A stretch of DNA of 64,000 nt, taken from positions 76,156,307 to 76,220,306 of the forward strand of contig NC_083339.1 of assembly GCF_019175385.1 (NCBI RefSeq), given 5' to 3'. Within the stretch, counting starts at the first letter, position 1, and each line of letters begins with the position of its first letter. Made by a program: the position numbers and the translations under genes. This document shows positions 45,021-58,931 of the stretch, in pieces. Source of the stretch: Lycium barbarum (Eukaryota > Streptophyta > Magnoliopsida > Solanales > Solanaceae). The notes beneath the pieces were generated by a model, which saw nothing but the letters and a program-made list of their open reading frames with translations, did no database searches and was not told the origin of the DNA.

Positions 45021-45738
45021 ATCCAGAAGATGTTGCTAAAAACTCCAAGTATGTTGATGATTCTTTTGTGACCAAATTACAAATCATTGGTCCCATCAAT
45101 GTAGAACTGCAAACGGAGGAGAAGAATGAATTAGATCCACAAGTTGAGGATTTACCTCCAAAGTTTGATGAGGATCCATTAGAGCATCCAACCATTTGTG
45201 AGATTGAGTTTCCACCATCAAGAGCTTTTGAAAGAATATAGATTTTGTTTCTTACTCCACACTACCCAAAGCAGCGTATTGCATAGGACCAATAGTCTAT
45301 GAAGATTTGGAAGGGAAAAAGGACGAGTTTCTAAAAAAAGAGTCTATGAATGAGAGTTTAATATATGATGTAGTTCGAGCAAGAATTATTCCTCAAAAGG
45401 ATGAACCTTTGCAAGAATGTGTCAATTTAAGATCTCTCAATTTCATTGAGGTTAATGGCTATAACCATGTCAAATCTGGGAGTAGCAAATGTGCCAAGGA
45501 GTTCTTAAGAAGACATGATTTGATCTCCAACCTTGATCCAAAGGTAGTTGAATTTGATTTATATAAAGGTTTTTATGGCACTATCTCAGATTTTTCATGC
45601 AAACACCACATAGGCACGAGAGTTTTCAAGATTCGTGAAGATAAAAAAGAAATAAGTTTTGATCATGGCTTAAACATTGAAGATAAATTTAAGGTGATAT
45701 ATTTGAGAAATCATGGAACAAAGTTACAACTAAGAAAG
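45008..45738 (+). pseudogene. L downstream frames of unknown function
   Basis: Two frames, 45008-45241 and 45307-45738, are separated by stops. The first is acidic (ELQTEEKNELDPQVEDLPP). The second ends SFDHGLNIEDKFKVIYLRN before being cut by LTR C at 45739; I recall similar words near the 3' end of plant gypsy derivatives but cannot name the family. The protein continues into C's LTR only by accident. The rest of L, if any, lies beyond C and outside the window. Confidence 0.5.
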
Positions 45739-48396
45739 TGTTACACCTCGGGAATTCCCCTGTGAACGTACAGTGAATAGACTAACGAAGAATACGAGTA
45801 TATGATGTTTTAATAAGAAGGGAACGACGTTTGACGACCCTAAGTAAGATTTTAAAGGCAATTGCAATGAAAGGTAGGTTATGCTCCACAATGACTAATT
45901 ATAGGTTTTGGAAATGTGAAAAGTTACAGGTTTGCATTCTGGCCAGTTGGTCGTAAAATTAAATACGGACCGTAAAGTGGTATACGGTCCGTAAACTGTC
46001 ATGTCGTATTTCAGCTTCCAAAAACTTCAACTTTCTGTCAAATGCTGGAATGGTTAAAGACGACTTGGAATACGGACCGTAAACTGAAATACGACCCGTA
46101 AACTGAGTCGTAAACCACCATGTCCTCAACCTGACTTTCTGTTTCTGTCATCCTTAAATACGACCACGAAATACGGTTCGTAAACTGGAATACGGACCGT
46201 AAACTGTGTTCACGACCACTGTGCACTTTCGACAACTGTTCATTTAAGACCAGATTTTGGGTTATTAATAAGAGACCAAGTTCATTATTTCATTTCCACA
46301 TGACACCCCCTTCTCTCTAAAACCTCTCTCTACATTTATTCCACAAGGATTCAAGGATTATTAGTGAACAACAACATAAACTAAGTGAATCAAGTATAAG
46401 GAAACCCATTAAGGATCATACAAGTCAAGAAATCTCATTGGGGATAAATTAGGGTTTTGCTCAAGTGGAGTATTATCAACCAAGGCTTGTTCCTACGACA
46501 TCTAAGGTAAGATTTATGATGTTTCTATGTTGTTTAAGGTATTTAAGAGTTGAAATACTTGGATTGTAGAGAGGTATGGCAAAATGGGTCATGAATGTGG
46601 AATAGTGCCATTTTGAGAAATAGTTTGAATTGAGTTATGAGTCTTGATGTATTGTAATGTAAATGTGTTATAATTGATGTTGAGAACATGAGATGAGCAA
46701 TGTACGTGAATGGAAATAGTTGTGTGTTATAGCCATGGATATGAGTAATTGAAAGTAAGTCTAGAAATGTGGATGAATAATGATTATCGTTATGGTATTG
46801 TGAATGCATTATTGACGTTATGGAGGAATGTCGTATAAATAAAGGAGATGCTGTTCAATTTTCTCTAGCTTTAGTCGTATATGGTATTGTGGATGCATTA
46901 TTGACATTATGGAGGAATGTCGTATAAATAAATGAGATGCTGTCCAATTTTCTCTAGCTTTAGTCGTATATGCTAGCTATCGATTCTAATGATAATATGA
47001 CTTCAATGAAAGTAGAAACGCTAGCATTGGAGGTGAACGCGCAAGTGTAAAATAGTGAACGGAAAAGGTATGTAAGGCTAACCCTTCTTTCATAAGGCAT
47101 GGTTCTTTTGGCCAAAGATCTAAATCTTTCATAAGTCTATGATGTCTCATAAATGATTCGATCTTCCGAGCTATTAAGCTCACGATTCTTGATATGTTAC
47201 GATTGTACTAAGTTCCTCGTATGATGAGTAAGCCTATAAATATAAGTGTGATGAATAATGATAATCGTGATAATGATATTGATGTCGACTATAATGGTAA
47301 TGGCGATGACGATAACGATGACGATGATGATAGTGATGGAAGTAGTAAAGATGCTTATGAGCTGTATGTATGTGTGCCCATGTATGGCTACTATAAACCC
47401 CGAGCCTATATGGTCGGGTAGTATGTGTATAGATGTATATGTATGTATGCTTACGTAACGCGCGCACACCACTGCAGTTGGGTACGGATAACACTGAGCC
47501 TTGGTAGGGCCCGGTATGTGTAACACTGAGCCTTGGTTGGCCAGGTATGTATGACCACTGAGCCTAGCTATGGTCGGGTACATGAAACACTGAACTTTCG
47601 GGGTCAGGTATGTTATATAAATGCTACGTATATGATATGATTATGTATGTGATATGATTATGTATACAATATGAATTTGAATACGGGTACGTATACGAAT
47701 ACGAGTGCTAATATGGAACGGATACGAATATGGATACGGATATGGAGGTATGAGCACAAATACACATTAGAATGGAAAGTTTCTATGAAAGGCAAGTAAG
47801 TGCCCATGACGATAATATTACCATCTCCCATCTTGTGCTATTTCTTATGATGTTCATTATGCTTCTACATTGATATTGATCATGCTTTACATACTCAGTA
47901 CATTCTTCGTACTGACGTCCTTTTGTTTGTGGACGTTGCGTCATGCCCGCAGGTGCACAGGGAGACAGGCTCGATCCATAGCGGTATTCTCAGAGACCAC
48001 CTAGCAGAGGTCCATTTCATTCGGAGCCATAACTTTTGGGTACTTATTCTTTTGTGTCCATAATTATGGGCATAGCGGGGTCCTGTCCCGCTTATGTGAT
48101 GTGTTATACTCTCCTTAGAGGCTCGTAGTCACGTGTATATGGTTAGATATTTCTGGCCTTGTTGGGTTATATTTTGTATATCATTTTGTTAGCCTTGTCG
48201 GCTCATGTACATTGATGTGGCATAGATGCCAAATATGATATAAAGGCATTGTTGTCCAATGGGACTAGCATGATGAATGAATAGAAGTATGTTAAATTAT
48301 TTGGCTCACCTAGATGTAAGTATAAGTGTAAGCCAAAGGGCACCCGGGTGGGCTAGCACCGGGCGCTCGTCGTGGCCCTCTAGACGGGTCGTCACA
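45739..48396 (+). repeat. C 5' LTR (2,658 bp)
   Basis: Starts TGTTACACCTCGGG, ends GACGGGTCGTCACA. Palindrome array at 45950-46215, donor-like AAG|GTAAGATTTATGA at 46505-46519, duplicated TATAAATA block 46792-46972, donor-like AAAAG|GTATGTAAGG at 47067/47068, CACTGAGCCTTGG units at 47490-47600, GTACTGA hairpin, acceptor-like CCGCAG|GT ending 47952. A GATAATGA-type microsatellite at 47255-47340 yields false acidic frames. Confidence 0.92.
46792..46972 (+). promoter_or_regulatory. Duplicated TATA block in LTR C
   Basis: An ~89-bp unit (ATGGTATTGTGNATGCATTA to TTTAGTCGTAT) occurs twice in tandem, at 46792-46880 and 46881-46972. Each holds TCGTATAAATAAA followed by GAGATGCTGT. The equivalent single site is at 2041 in A and near 24700 in J. 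A TATA box is likely from sequence; the start site is not shown. Confidence 0.6.
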
Positions 48397-48400
48397 AAAG

Positions 48401-48412
48401 TGGTATCAGAGC
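48401..48412 (+). other. C primer-binding site
   Basis: TGGTATCAGAGC, four bases after the LTR end, followed by the shared leader words CTAGTAGAGTC and TTATAAACAAGAAGCTGCGG. Confidence 0.94.
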
Positions 48413-48606
48413 AGTTCAGTCCTAGGGTGTGTCTACGAGCCGTGTCTAGTAGAGTCTTGGTTATGGGTGTGTTGCGTACCACACTTATAAACAAGAAGCT
48501 GCGGGCATTTTAGGAATGATTGACCTTCTTTCTTCATAAGAATCGTGCGGTAGAGCTATGATATGAGAAATTCTTGTTCTTTAATCGTGTATTGTCTATT
48601 TCAGAA

Positions 48607-49176
48607 ATGCATGTAAAGAGAAAGGCTACGGCAGCCCAAAAGGGCAAGACGGTGGCAGGAAAGCGGGCTGAAAGAGCACTGCCACCGGTTGTAGAGGAAA
48701 ATGAGTCCCAGAGTGCGGCTCAATCTCAGTCCTCCCGTTCAGTACCTATATTAGAGGAGCGTGAGGGAGCCTCAGGCCCAGCTCCAGCACCTCCAGCTTC
48801 TCCACCGGATGCTTCAGGCCAAGATGTGAAAGAGGCCATACACTTTCTTACTCGATTGGTTGCTGCCCAGACTCAGCGGCAAAGTACAGGGCAGGGTGAT
48901 AGGGCTGTTAGTGCAAGGGCCCGTGACTTTATTACCTTGAACCCTCCGGAATTCTTTGGGTCAAAGCCGGAGGAGGACCCTCAGGATTTTATCGATGGTA
49001 TGTTGAGGGCGCTACGATTGATACATGCTTCGGACACCGAGTCGGTGGAGTTAGCGTCGTATAGATTGAGAGATGTCTCGATCCAATGGTATACGGTTTG
49101 GATGTCTTCACGGGGAGCCAATGCACCTCCCCCGGTATGGCAGGAGTTCGTTGATGCTTTCCTCCGACATTATATG
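48607..49176 (+). pseudogene. C Gag, N-terminal half
   Basis: Starts at 48607 (MHVKRKATAAQKGK), Pro/Ser-rich to about residue 90, then the gag core (ARDFITLNPPEFFGSKPEED, LASYRLRDVSIQWY, PVWQEFVDAFLRHY). Insertion of D interrupts the core at 49177; the reading continues at 58932. Product would form the particle shell. The frame to 49197 extends into the D LTR and is artefactual there. Confidence 0.9.
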
Positions 49177-49465
49177 TGTCACGACCCAACCCCGTAGGCC
49201 GTGACTAGTGCCCGAGCTGGACACTCGTATGTACCTGTTAACTGTAATCATCCACAACTAGCATAATACAGACTTATCAATACCAAGGCAACACATCGTC
49301 TCAAAACTGTCGCATTATTTAGACGTATCACAACAACCTGTCTCCTGGGGAGGTACAACTTTCAACAGATATTATAGTACATAAGCCGACAAGGCTTTCA
49401 TAATATATAAGGGAACATCCCCGCCATAAACGAGCCGACAAGGCTATCATAACATATTACTTCTA

Positions 49466-49584
<119 letters not shown>

Positions 49585-50106
49585 ACGCAAGCCGACAAGG
49601 CTGCCACTACGAATGGGAACGTCCCAAAACATAAGCCATATAGACACAACTGAACAACATCGATACGCAACCCACACATATGTCTACAGACCACTAAGAG
49701 TAACAACAGTATCATATGACGGGTCAGGGCCCCGCCGTACCCCTGGATAAAATACATATACACCACAGAGATTCTGTACCAAAATCTAGGCTCCGGAACA
49801 AGGGAGCTCTCCAAGATAGCTGAATAGGACTCCTAAGCTGGCGGGTTACCAACGTGAGCATCTGTACCTGCGGGCATGAACGCAGCCCCCCGAAGAATGG
49901 GGGTCAGTACGGAATATGTACTGAGCATGTAAAGCATAAATACAATAAACAGGATCATACTGAAGTGAGGAGTACAAAAAACCAGTACAATAACTAGAAA
50001 ACCACAAGGCTTACCTTTGAATCACAAATCATGGTGTCAATATCAGACTTAACTCGTTATGAAACTTAATGTCACCATTAGAGAATCATCCTGTTCATAT
50101 GCATAT

Positions 50107-50390
50107 GTATAACGTGTCCCGGCCCTATAGTGAGTAACTCAGTAAATAAAATCATATCATCATCATGTATATATATAACGTGTCCCGGCCCTCTAGTGAG
50201 GGACTCGGTGAATAAGATTATCATGTGCCATCCTGGCCGCCATCCCCATATCATCATATCATCATGTCATCATATCATCATATACATATATATATAACGT
50301 GTCCAGGCCCTCTAGTGAGGGACTCGGTGAATAATGCAGTGGATCTGTGCACGAAAACATGTCCTGGCCCGGGACTCAGTGAAGGATGTA
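50107..50390. repeat. ACGTGTCC...GGGACTCGGTGAATAA array
   Basis: Three to four degenerate copies of AACGTGTCCCGGCCCTC then TAGTGAGGGACTCGGTGAAT, each with CCCTC/GAGGG complementarity able to form a hairpin. The same array is at 57080-57360 in the other D LTR. Confidence 0.85.
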
Positions 50391-51639
50391 ACAGTAAGCA
50401 CGAGCAGAGTAGTGAGTAACCATATACATACAAATCGTCTTTTGAGACTCAATAGATAAGTAGACTAATCAGCTCTCAAGTATCAGGATAATAGCCATAT
50501 TAAGTTCTTTCTAAATGTCATTACGAACTATATCAAGGAACGTCTCAGGGATCATAGACATGTATCAAATTAATACGAGATAGCTTATGAAAGTCAAGGA
50601 CACCACTCATTATGGAATTCTTTAAGAATAGGAACTTTTATACATCATATACTAGTCAATCATATAAGAGACTCGAGGGCAATACCTCAACTATCCTGAG
50701 AGTTCTAACATCAAGAAACGAATAAAAATCATAAGTCATGCTCGGAACTAGTGAGTAGAATTACCCCAAAGCTCATATCATATCTTACTTACATCTAGGA
50801 CATGCCAAAAGAAAGAAAGGAAGGATAGGCTTTACATACCTGTTAGAGGCTATTCGTAAATCCGTTCGCCTCGTCGCTCTTTTAGCCTATTTAATATAAG
50901 AATAACGATATCGTTAGTAACTATATTTTCTAGTTCGCAAATCTATAGCCCATTTCTTATAGAAATTATCCTTTAGCTTCAACATCCTCGTTTAGGGTTT
51001 TCCATTAGTTAAAGACTTAACGAAATTCGGGCAGCATTTCCCCTATATATTCGCCTGACTCGAATTTCCAATTATTTTCCTGTCAACACAGAAATACCAA
51101 CACAGAGATATAAATATGAAATTCTCACAATTCAGCCCATAACATTTCTAACAGCCCAACAACTTCTCTAAATCCATTTCAACCCACAATTTCCTATAAC
51201 ATCGATTTCATGCATTTTCTTAATTCCAATTTCATCCAATCCAATTTTAATAACTCCATTACAACACTATTAACACAATTTCACCATAAAACAAGAAAAT
51301 CTTGCCACAATTTTCTCGGAGGAATTTCTACGCTTAATTGCTCCAATTTTACAATCTCTTCTCCTCCAACTTAAAATCCAATGTTGCTATCACCTCCTTG
51401 CATTTTCAAACTATCTTGGAATTCAATTAACACAAGAAATATTTTTTTTTTCGTCCCATCCATGGCTGGCCGTGAGCAGCCATGGATGTGTCCTTGATTT
51501 TCTTTGTTTTTGCAACATTATGATTTTAGGAAAAAATGCATTGTTCCTTACCTTTCTTTGGGACATATATGTTCCCTCCAATTTTGACACATTAGTGCCA
51601 CTATTCTTGGCCACTTGCTGCCATGTGGCAGCCCATTAA

Positions 51640-51676
<37 letters not shown>

Positions 51677-51939
51677 AAAATCGGGTGGGGCCCACTTTGT
51701 AATTAACTTTAATTAATTTAATTAATTACTAATTCCTACTTAATAATCTAGGCACAATTTTATTAATTCCTAATCTCCGATAATAATATTTTTACACTAA
51801 ATAAGATTCATAAATAATTTATGTTTTAATTAAAATTGAAAATTAAAGATTTCTATTTCGTGTCCGAAAATAATTCCGCCTTTAACTTGATTCGATTGTT
51901 CTTGCGGATAATTCGACGTGTAAATATACGGGGTATAAC

Positions 51940-51975
51940 TTCCTTCCCCCTTTAGAACATTCGTCCTCGAATGTT
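51940..51975 (-). other. D polypurine tract and hairpin
   Basis: On the minus strand AACATTCGAGGACGAATGTT (51975-51956) precedes TAAAGGGGGAAGGAA (51954-51940), ending at the LTR. Same layout as A and B2. Confidence 0.88.
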
Positions 51976-54668
51976 AGACTGATTACGAATTCTCAATACT
52001 TCCTCAAGTGTCCTCTTATTCAGTTATGCCCTTCATATATCTCTTCCATTGTCGATTTGCCATAACTCATTATAACATATTCCAGGTCTTTATGTAGTCA
52101 TTCCTGTAATATCTCTTCCTTCTGATGCTTCTCAAAATAATTCCATGCCTTTGTTTTTTACCCTTCTCTTTGTTTCACAGTTAGTTATCAGCTGCATTTC
52201 GAGCTGTTCTGCTGAAGTGTTACTATCTCTCTTATCTGCATATTGTTCAGTTGTACTGTCATTGATTGATTCGGACTTCTACTCATAGTGCATGTAGTCC
52301 TGATTTGACTCTTTCTTTTTCTATTGTTGTTCCCTTAAGATGACGTATCGTTCACTTCACTTTACCTCTTTATCTTTAAACAAGATTTTGTAATGCGCAG
52401 ACGTCCTCCATTGATTCATTAGACTTTAATATCCTTGGAGTACCGCTTGTCTCTGGTATCCTGTGGACCCTTCGCAGGTTCTACGAGTAAAACAAAATTC
52501 CCCAGAGGGTAACATTTTTGTACTCCATTATCCCTGCTTTACTCCGCAGTGACTGTCCGTATTCTGAAATCCTCAGCATCCTGTGTCACTCCCTGACTTT
52601 CTTTTTAAAGGTCTTTAAGTACCATTTTCTTTTATTTATCGATCCCAATCTTTAGGGTTGGCTATCAAATAGCGCTAGGGTCCCTTCATATTATAAGTTT
52701 ACTGTCACCCAGTAACCAGTAACCCACTTGTGCTGATTGTCTCGATTAGATCATTTCGTAATTCCCTTTACCCTAGCTGGCATTACTTTAGGCATATTAT
52801 CTCGTGTTATTTCTCTATTTTTGACTCAAACTCTGTTATTGCCCCTTTACTCTAACTTGCTCTTAGTGTTCCTATCACGCATCTTATTGCAATCTTTACA
52901 CGGGTATGTGTAGGTGCTCAAATTAGTCCAGAGAATACCTTAGCGTTGCCTTCTGGTCTTTATGCTGACCCTATATTTTTCTCTCATATCTTTCAATTGA
53001 TATAAAGGCTCAACTACGGCTTTTGCCCTCAGTACTAATTATATCTCCGTAGTTTTGCCTCAAACCATCTTATACCTTTCTTTGATGTATCCGAAATATC
53101 GCAACCACATTGTTGTTACTGAATTCTTACTCTTCTTATCAAGTGCTCACTTGGCCTCGTTCTTAGTCTACAAGTATTCGTAGGTTGCATAATTATTCTT
53201 GTACAATTTGTACAAGTGCATCCAATCTTAGTTATAGTCTTTCGTTCTCCCGGCTTATCCTGCTCGACATATCTTATTGTACTCTCACTCACTTACTGTC
53301 TATTTCGCCATACTCCTTTCCCTTCCTGTATTTACCATTTGGTTTTCTCGTATCCTACTACAGGAGAGATTTCCTATCCTTTTTCCTTTGCTAGTTATAG
53401 GTCACAACATCATTAGCCAATAACTCCGTTGTCAACATCTTGACCTTTAATCTCGTATAGCCTTGATATTCCTGATCATACCCTTTTACGTTACTCGTTA
53501 CCATTTTCTGGTCATATTTTTCTCTTTTTATAAGCACCCATCTTCTGATGCCATATTATCCCAGGTCCCTTCCAATAATTGTCGGCACTACCTCAAATAC
53601 TATCTTGACTACTGTTTGTCTATCGCTGGCTCAGGTTTTACCAACTCATTTCAACATGAGATTTCACTTGAGGTTTGAGTATCCATATGGGGTATATCAT
53701 AACGTCAACTGTTTCCATCGGTACTTACTTTACTTTCTCCCGCTTTTTCTTTCTTGTTGTATACCCAACGTTAACTTCTAACTTGCTCAAAAGCATACTA
53801 AATTCGTCTTACTAATGGTCTTGTCTTGTCACCTTCTTGTCGTACTACACCTTAAGTTCATAATCATATATTTGCCTCGCGTCCCATACTCATACTCAAT
53901 CAGTTACGTCTGTCTTGAGTGCTTCCTTTAGCATCCCTTCCATTTTTCCAGTCTATGTCCATCTTTTATTTGTGCATGAGAAATCTCATGGTACCCCTAT
54001 ATCTTTCGGAAAACACTACTTCTACATAATCCCTTTCTTGTTTTTAGAATATATTCTGCTCATTCCTATTTGTTCTTATCATACCAGTCATTTCTGGCAT
54101 TCACCCTGTCTTGTTGCTCATCTTCCTTTAGGGTGATCTTTCACAGTTCTGTCACTTGTATTACTCGTTTTTCCAAGCCATACATGTCATAACGCATCGC
54201 TATACTATAATCCCACTCGCTTTCTGCTTATCTTCCCCTTGCTATTAACTCCTTCTCTTCCTGTGCTCGATTTCACTTTTGTTACCACTTGACTTTTATT
54301 CTGGACTTTCCCTATTGAACTTTGCAAGTCTTTCTTGTTCGTTCTACATTTGCTTTTCCGTTTCACAATAATCACATCGTATTCTTTAGCTACTTCCTTG
54401 CTAGGCTTAACTCATTTCTATGGCAATCCTTATGGTGTTCACATTACATCCTGTCCGTAATCCATCCTATAACGTATCACTTTTTAATCTTATTCACGAT
54501 GCTTACTATATTTTAATTACACTCTGTAGATTAGGCGTACTTTAACCCTTCACCCCTTCTGATCAATCTTATCCTTTAACATCTCACAAGCTGCCTTATC
54601 AATACTTTCATGACTTGTCAGAACTCTTCCTCCTCCGTACTTTTATCTTAATCATACTACTATTCCTT
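51976..54668 (-). other. D interior without coding
   Basis: 2.7 kb, pyrimidine-rich on the plus strand, with no RT, RNase H or integrase motifs in any frame I read. Only short chance frames are present. Confidence 0.7.
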
Positions 54669-55013
54669 TTAATTGTAAACTCGTCGTGACTTATCCCTGC
54701 TCATCAACTCAGTCGATACTTCAATATAACCTTTTCTGACCATCCTCTTTGCCTTGAGGTATGAAATAAACCTACCCCTCGGCGATGCTATATTTCTCAT
54801 CCACTCTATAAGTGACTCTCCTGGAAATTGAAATCGGACTATCTTACCCCTACCATCAGCGTTAGTATAACAAGAAGCTAACCAATCCATACCCATAATA
54901 ACATCAAATTCAGTCATATCTAGCTCTATCAGATCTGCCTTGGTGCAACGACTGTATATGATCACCGAACAATCTCTATACACTTGCTTTGCTATAACAG
55001 AATCTCCTACTTC
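54669..55013 (-). pseudogene. Protease fragment in D
   Basis: Remnant of a Tekay-type protease C-terminal part: VIAKQVYRDCSVII, EFDVIMGMDWLASCYTN and GRFISYLKAKRMVRKGYIE, matching C at 59895-60160. The catalytic DSG segment upstream is missing and similarity ends near 54720. No RT follows. This shows D descends from a coding Tekay element. Confidence 0.82.
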
Positions 55014-56193
55014 TCAGTTCACCCGATACTTCAATAAAATGTCTTGTTGAAATTTTCCACCTTTTTTCCAAATCACCCCTTAGTATTACAAGCCCTTCCG
55101 AATTGTCCTAGCGTTTCATCAACCACACGTGGAACACATGATCCATAACAGCTCACAAGTTTAAGTTTTCCTTCCACAAATTCTATCTTCAATTAGTTGA
55201 TTAAAAACTAATAAAAGGTTACTATGAAACATTCTCCAACCACCAGCAGAAGAAAACTAGAACCACAGGACTCCTTAGTGCTTGATTCGCATAGTTTACC
55301 TCCATATTTGTCCTGGGTTCGTGAGCGAACCATTTAGTTCACCAACTACTTGTTGTATGCTTTGTACTCTTCCAATAAAGGGAAACTTAATTGCTGGACA
55401 TTTTCGCCCTTCAATGTGAGCCTTTTTCTAAGGCAAAGATATGGCTGAAAGGTATTCTGGTCCATTCAAATGAATTCCAAACTCTGTTACTCGTATACGC
55501 TTCTTCAAAACAAGGTCTCCCAAATAAGAATGATACCTCTTATGGATGACGTGGGGGTATTTCTTAAAGCTTTAGTCCAACATAATAAATTTACCTTGTC
55601 GGTATCAACCCTCCAAACATATTATGAATTTATCTCATTCCCTTCTTTTTCCTATTTCTAGGAAAATTTGGGCAGAGTTTCCTCTGTACTTCTTTCTATC
55701 CCAGAACTTGCACGCAGGAAATACCAACAATGCCTCACAGGTCCAACATATATACACATATATTATATCGTATCGTAGCCACACAGGGCTCCCAATTTCA
55801 AATAAGAGGTATAAAGGTGTCGGGACTTACCTGTCATATCGCATCTCGAGACGTACCTGATTCCTTAACGATCCATCCTGTTATACCTTCCTATCTACCT
55901 TCTCTATCATTTTTCCAACTTTACATCTCAATCATATTTCAATATTTTAGTGCACAACATGTACCTCCAATATCTTCAGTCGCTTTCTGCTGTCAATATC
56001 GTTATTCAGTTGAAATCAAATGTTAGTAAAGGGAATTTCATTTCCTACGGCTGGGCTCTATCGCACGATCTTAGATATGAAAGAAAGGTAACATCCTAAA
56101 TTTCCTGTAGCTTCCTGTTTATAGATATGGCGGGGATGTTCTGATAAACAAGACTCTACTAGACACGGTCTGTAGACACTCCGAGGACGAACT
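55014..56193 (-). other. D leader side and rearranged segment
   Basis: 56040-56193 is the conserved leader (minus strand). 55640-55800 (AGGAAAATTTGGGCAGAGTT, then CTCACAGG) resembles the 3' interior end of B2 at 62745-62840, i.e. 3' sequence now lies on the 5' side. gag is absent. Confidence 0.55.
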
Positions 56194-56205
56194 GCTCCGA
56201 TACCA
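56194..56205 (-). other. D primer-binding site
   Basis: Element-strand TGGTATCGGAGC, one mismatch to the initiator-Met complement. Confidence 0.88.
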
Positions 56206-56209
56206 CTTT

Positions 56210-56500
56210 TGTCACGACCCAACCCCGTAGGCCGTGACTAGTGCCCGAGCTGGACACTCGTATGTACCTGTTAACTATAATCATCCACAACTAGCATAAT
56301 ACAGACTTATCAATACCAAGGCAAGACGTCGTCTCAAAACTGTCGCATTATTTAGACGTATCACAACAACCTGTCTCCTGGGGGGGTACAACTTTCAACA
56401 GACATTATAGTACATAAGCCGACAAGGCTTTCATAATATATAAGGGAACATCCCCGCTATAAACGAGCCGACAAAGCTATCATAACACATTACTTCTCAA

Positions 56501-56557
<57 letters not shown>

Positions 56558-58926
56558 ACGCAAGCCGACAAGGCTGCCACTACGAATGGGAACGTCCCAA
56601 AACATAAGCCATATAGACACAACTGAACAACATCGACACGCAACCCACACATATGTCTACAGACCTCTAAGAGTAACAACAGTATCATATGACAGGACAG
56701 GGCCCCGCCGTACCCCTGGATAAAATACATATACACCACAGAGATTCTGTACCAAAATCTAGGCTCCGGAACAAGGGAGCTCTCCAAGATAGCTGAATAG
56801 GACTCCTAAGCTGGCGGGTTACTAACGTGAGCATCTGTACCTGCGGGCATGAACGCAGCCCCCCGAAGAAAGGGGGTCAGTACGGAATATGTACTGAGCA
56901 TGTAAAGCATAAATACAATAAACAGGATCATACTGAAGTGAGGAGTACAGAAAACCAGTACAATAACCAGAAAACCACAAGGCTTACCTTTGAATCATAA
57001 ATCATGGTGTCAATATCAGACTTAACTCGTTATGAAACTTAATGTCACCATTAGAGAATCATCCTGTTCATATGCATATGTATAACGTGTCCTGGCCCTC
57101 TAGTGAGGGACTCGCTAAATAAAATCATATCATCATCATGTATATATATAACGTGTCCCGGCCCTCTAGTGAGGGACTCGGTGAATAAGATCATCATGTG
57201 CCATCCTGGCCGCCATCCCCATATCATTATATCATCATGTCATCATATCATCATATACATATATATAACGTGTCCCGGCCCTCTAGTGAGGGATTCGGTG
57301 AATAATGCAGTGGATCTGTGCACGAAAACATGTCCTGGCCCGGGACTCAGTGAAGGATGTAACAGTAAGCACGAGCAGAGTAGTGAGTAACCATATACAT
57401 ACAGATCGTCTTTTGAGACTCAATAGATAAGTAGACTAATCAGCTCTCAAGTATCAGGATAATAGCCATATTAAGTTCTTTCTAAATGTCATTACGAACT
57501 ATATCAAGGAACGTCTCAGGTATCATAGACATGTATCAAATTAATACGAGATAGCTTATGAAAGTCAAGGACACCACTCATTATGGAATTCTTTAAGAAT
57601 AGGAACTTTTATACATCATATACTAGTCAATCATATAAGAGACTCGAGGGCAATAACTCAACTATCCTGAGAGTTCTAACATCAAGAAACGAATAAAAAT
57701 CATAAGTCATGCTCGGGACTAGTGAGTAGAATTACCCCAAAGCTCATATCATATCTTACTTACATCTAGGACATGCCAAAAGAAAGAAAGGAAGGACAGG
57801 CTTTACTTACCTGTTAGAGGCTATTCGTAAATCCGTTCGCCTCGTCGCTCTTTTAGCCTATTTAATATAAGAATAACGATATCGTTAGTAACTATATTTT
57901 CTAGTTCGCAAATCTATAGCCCATTTCTTATAGAACTTATCCTTTAGCTTCAACATCCTCGTTTAGGGTTTTCCATTAGTTAAAGACTTAACGAAAATCG
58001 GGCAGCATTTCCCCTATATATTCGCCTGACCCGAATTTCCAATTATTTTCCTGTTAACACAGAAATACCAACACAGAGATATAAATACGAAATTCTCACA
58101 ATTCAGCCCATAACAATTCTAACAGCCGAACAACTTCTCTAAATCCATTTCAACCCACAATTTCCTATAACATCGATTTCATGCAGTTTCTTAATTCCAA
58201 TTTCATCCAATCCAATTTTAATAACTCCATTACAACACCATTAACACAATTACACCATAAAACAAGAAAATCTTGCCACAATTTTCTCGGAGGAATTTCT
58301 ACGCTTAATTGCTCAAATTTTACAATTTCTTCTCCTCCAACTTAAAATCCAATGTTGCTATCACCTCCTTGCATTTTCAAACTATCTTGGAATTCAATTA
58401 ACACAAGAAATATATTTTTTTTCGTCCCATCCATGGCTGGCCGTGAGCAGCCATGGATGTGTCCTTGATTTCCTTTGTTTTTGCAACATTATGATTTTAG
58501 GAAAAAATGCATTGTTCCTTACCTTTCTTTGGGACATATACGTTACCTCCAATTTTGACACGTTAGTGCCACTATTCTTGGCCACTTGCTGCCATGTGGC
58601 AGCCTTCTTTGGTGCCACGTGGCAGCCCATTAAATATGTATATATATATATATTTTTTTAAAAAAATCGGGTGGGGCCCACTTTGTAATTAACTTTAATT
58701 AATTTAATTAATTACTAATTCCTACTTAATAATCTAGGCACAATTTTATTAATTCCTAATCTCCGATAATAATATTTTTACACTAAATAAGATTCATAAA
58801 TAATTTATGTTTTAATTAAAATTGAAAATTAAAGATTTCTATTTCGTGTCCGAAAATAATTCCGCCTTTAACTTGATTCGATTGTTCTTGCGGATAATTC
58901 GACGTGTAAATATACGGGCTATAATA
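56210..58926 (-). repeat. D 5' LTR (2,717 bp)
   Basis: Copy of 49177-51939. It ends ...GGGCTATAATA, so the terminal CA has become TA. Differs by shorter microsatellite and an extra GCCACGTGGCAGCC copy at about 58612-58626. Confidence 0.92.
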
Positions 58927-58931
58927 ATATG

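Noticed and set aside
47197..47583. Acidic DNDDDDD-type and His/Ile-rich frames in LTR C
   Set aside because: Translation of a GATAAT/GATGAC microsatellite.
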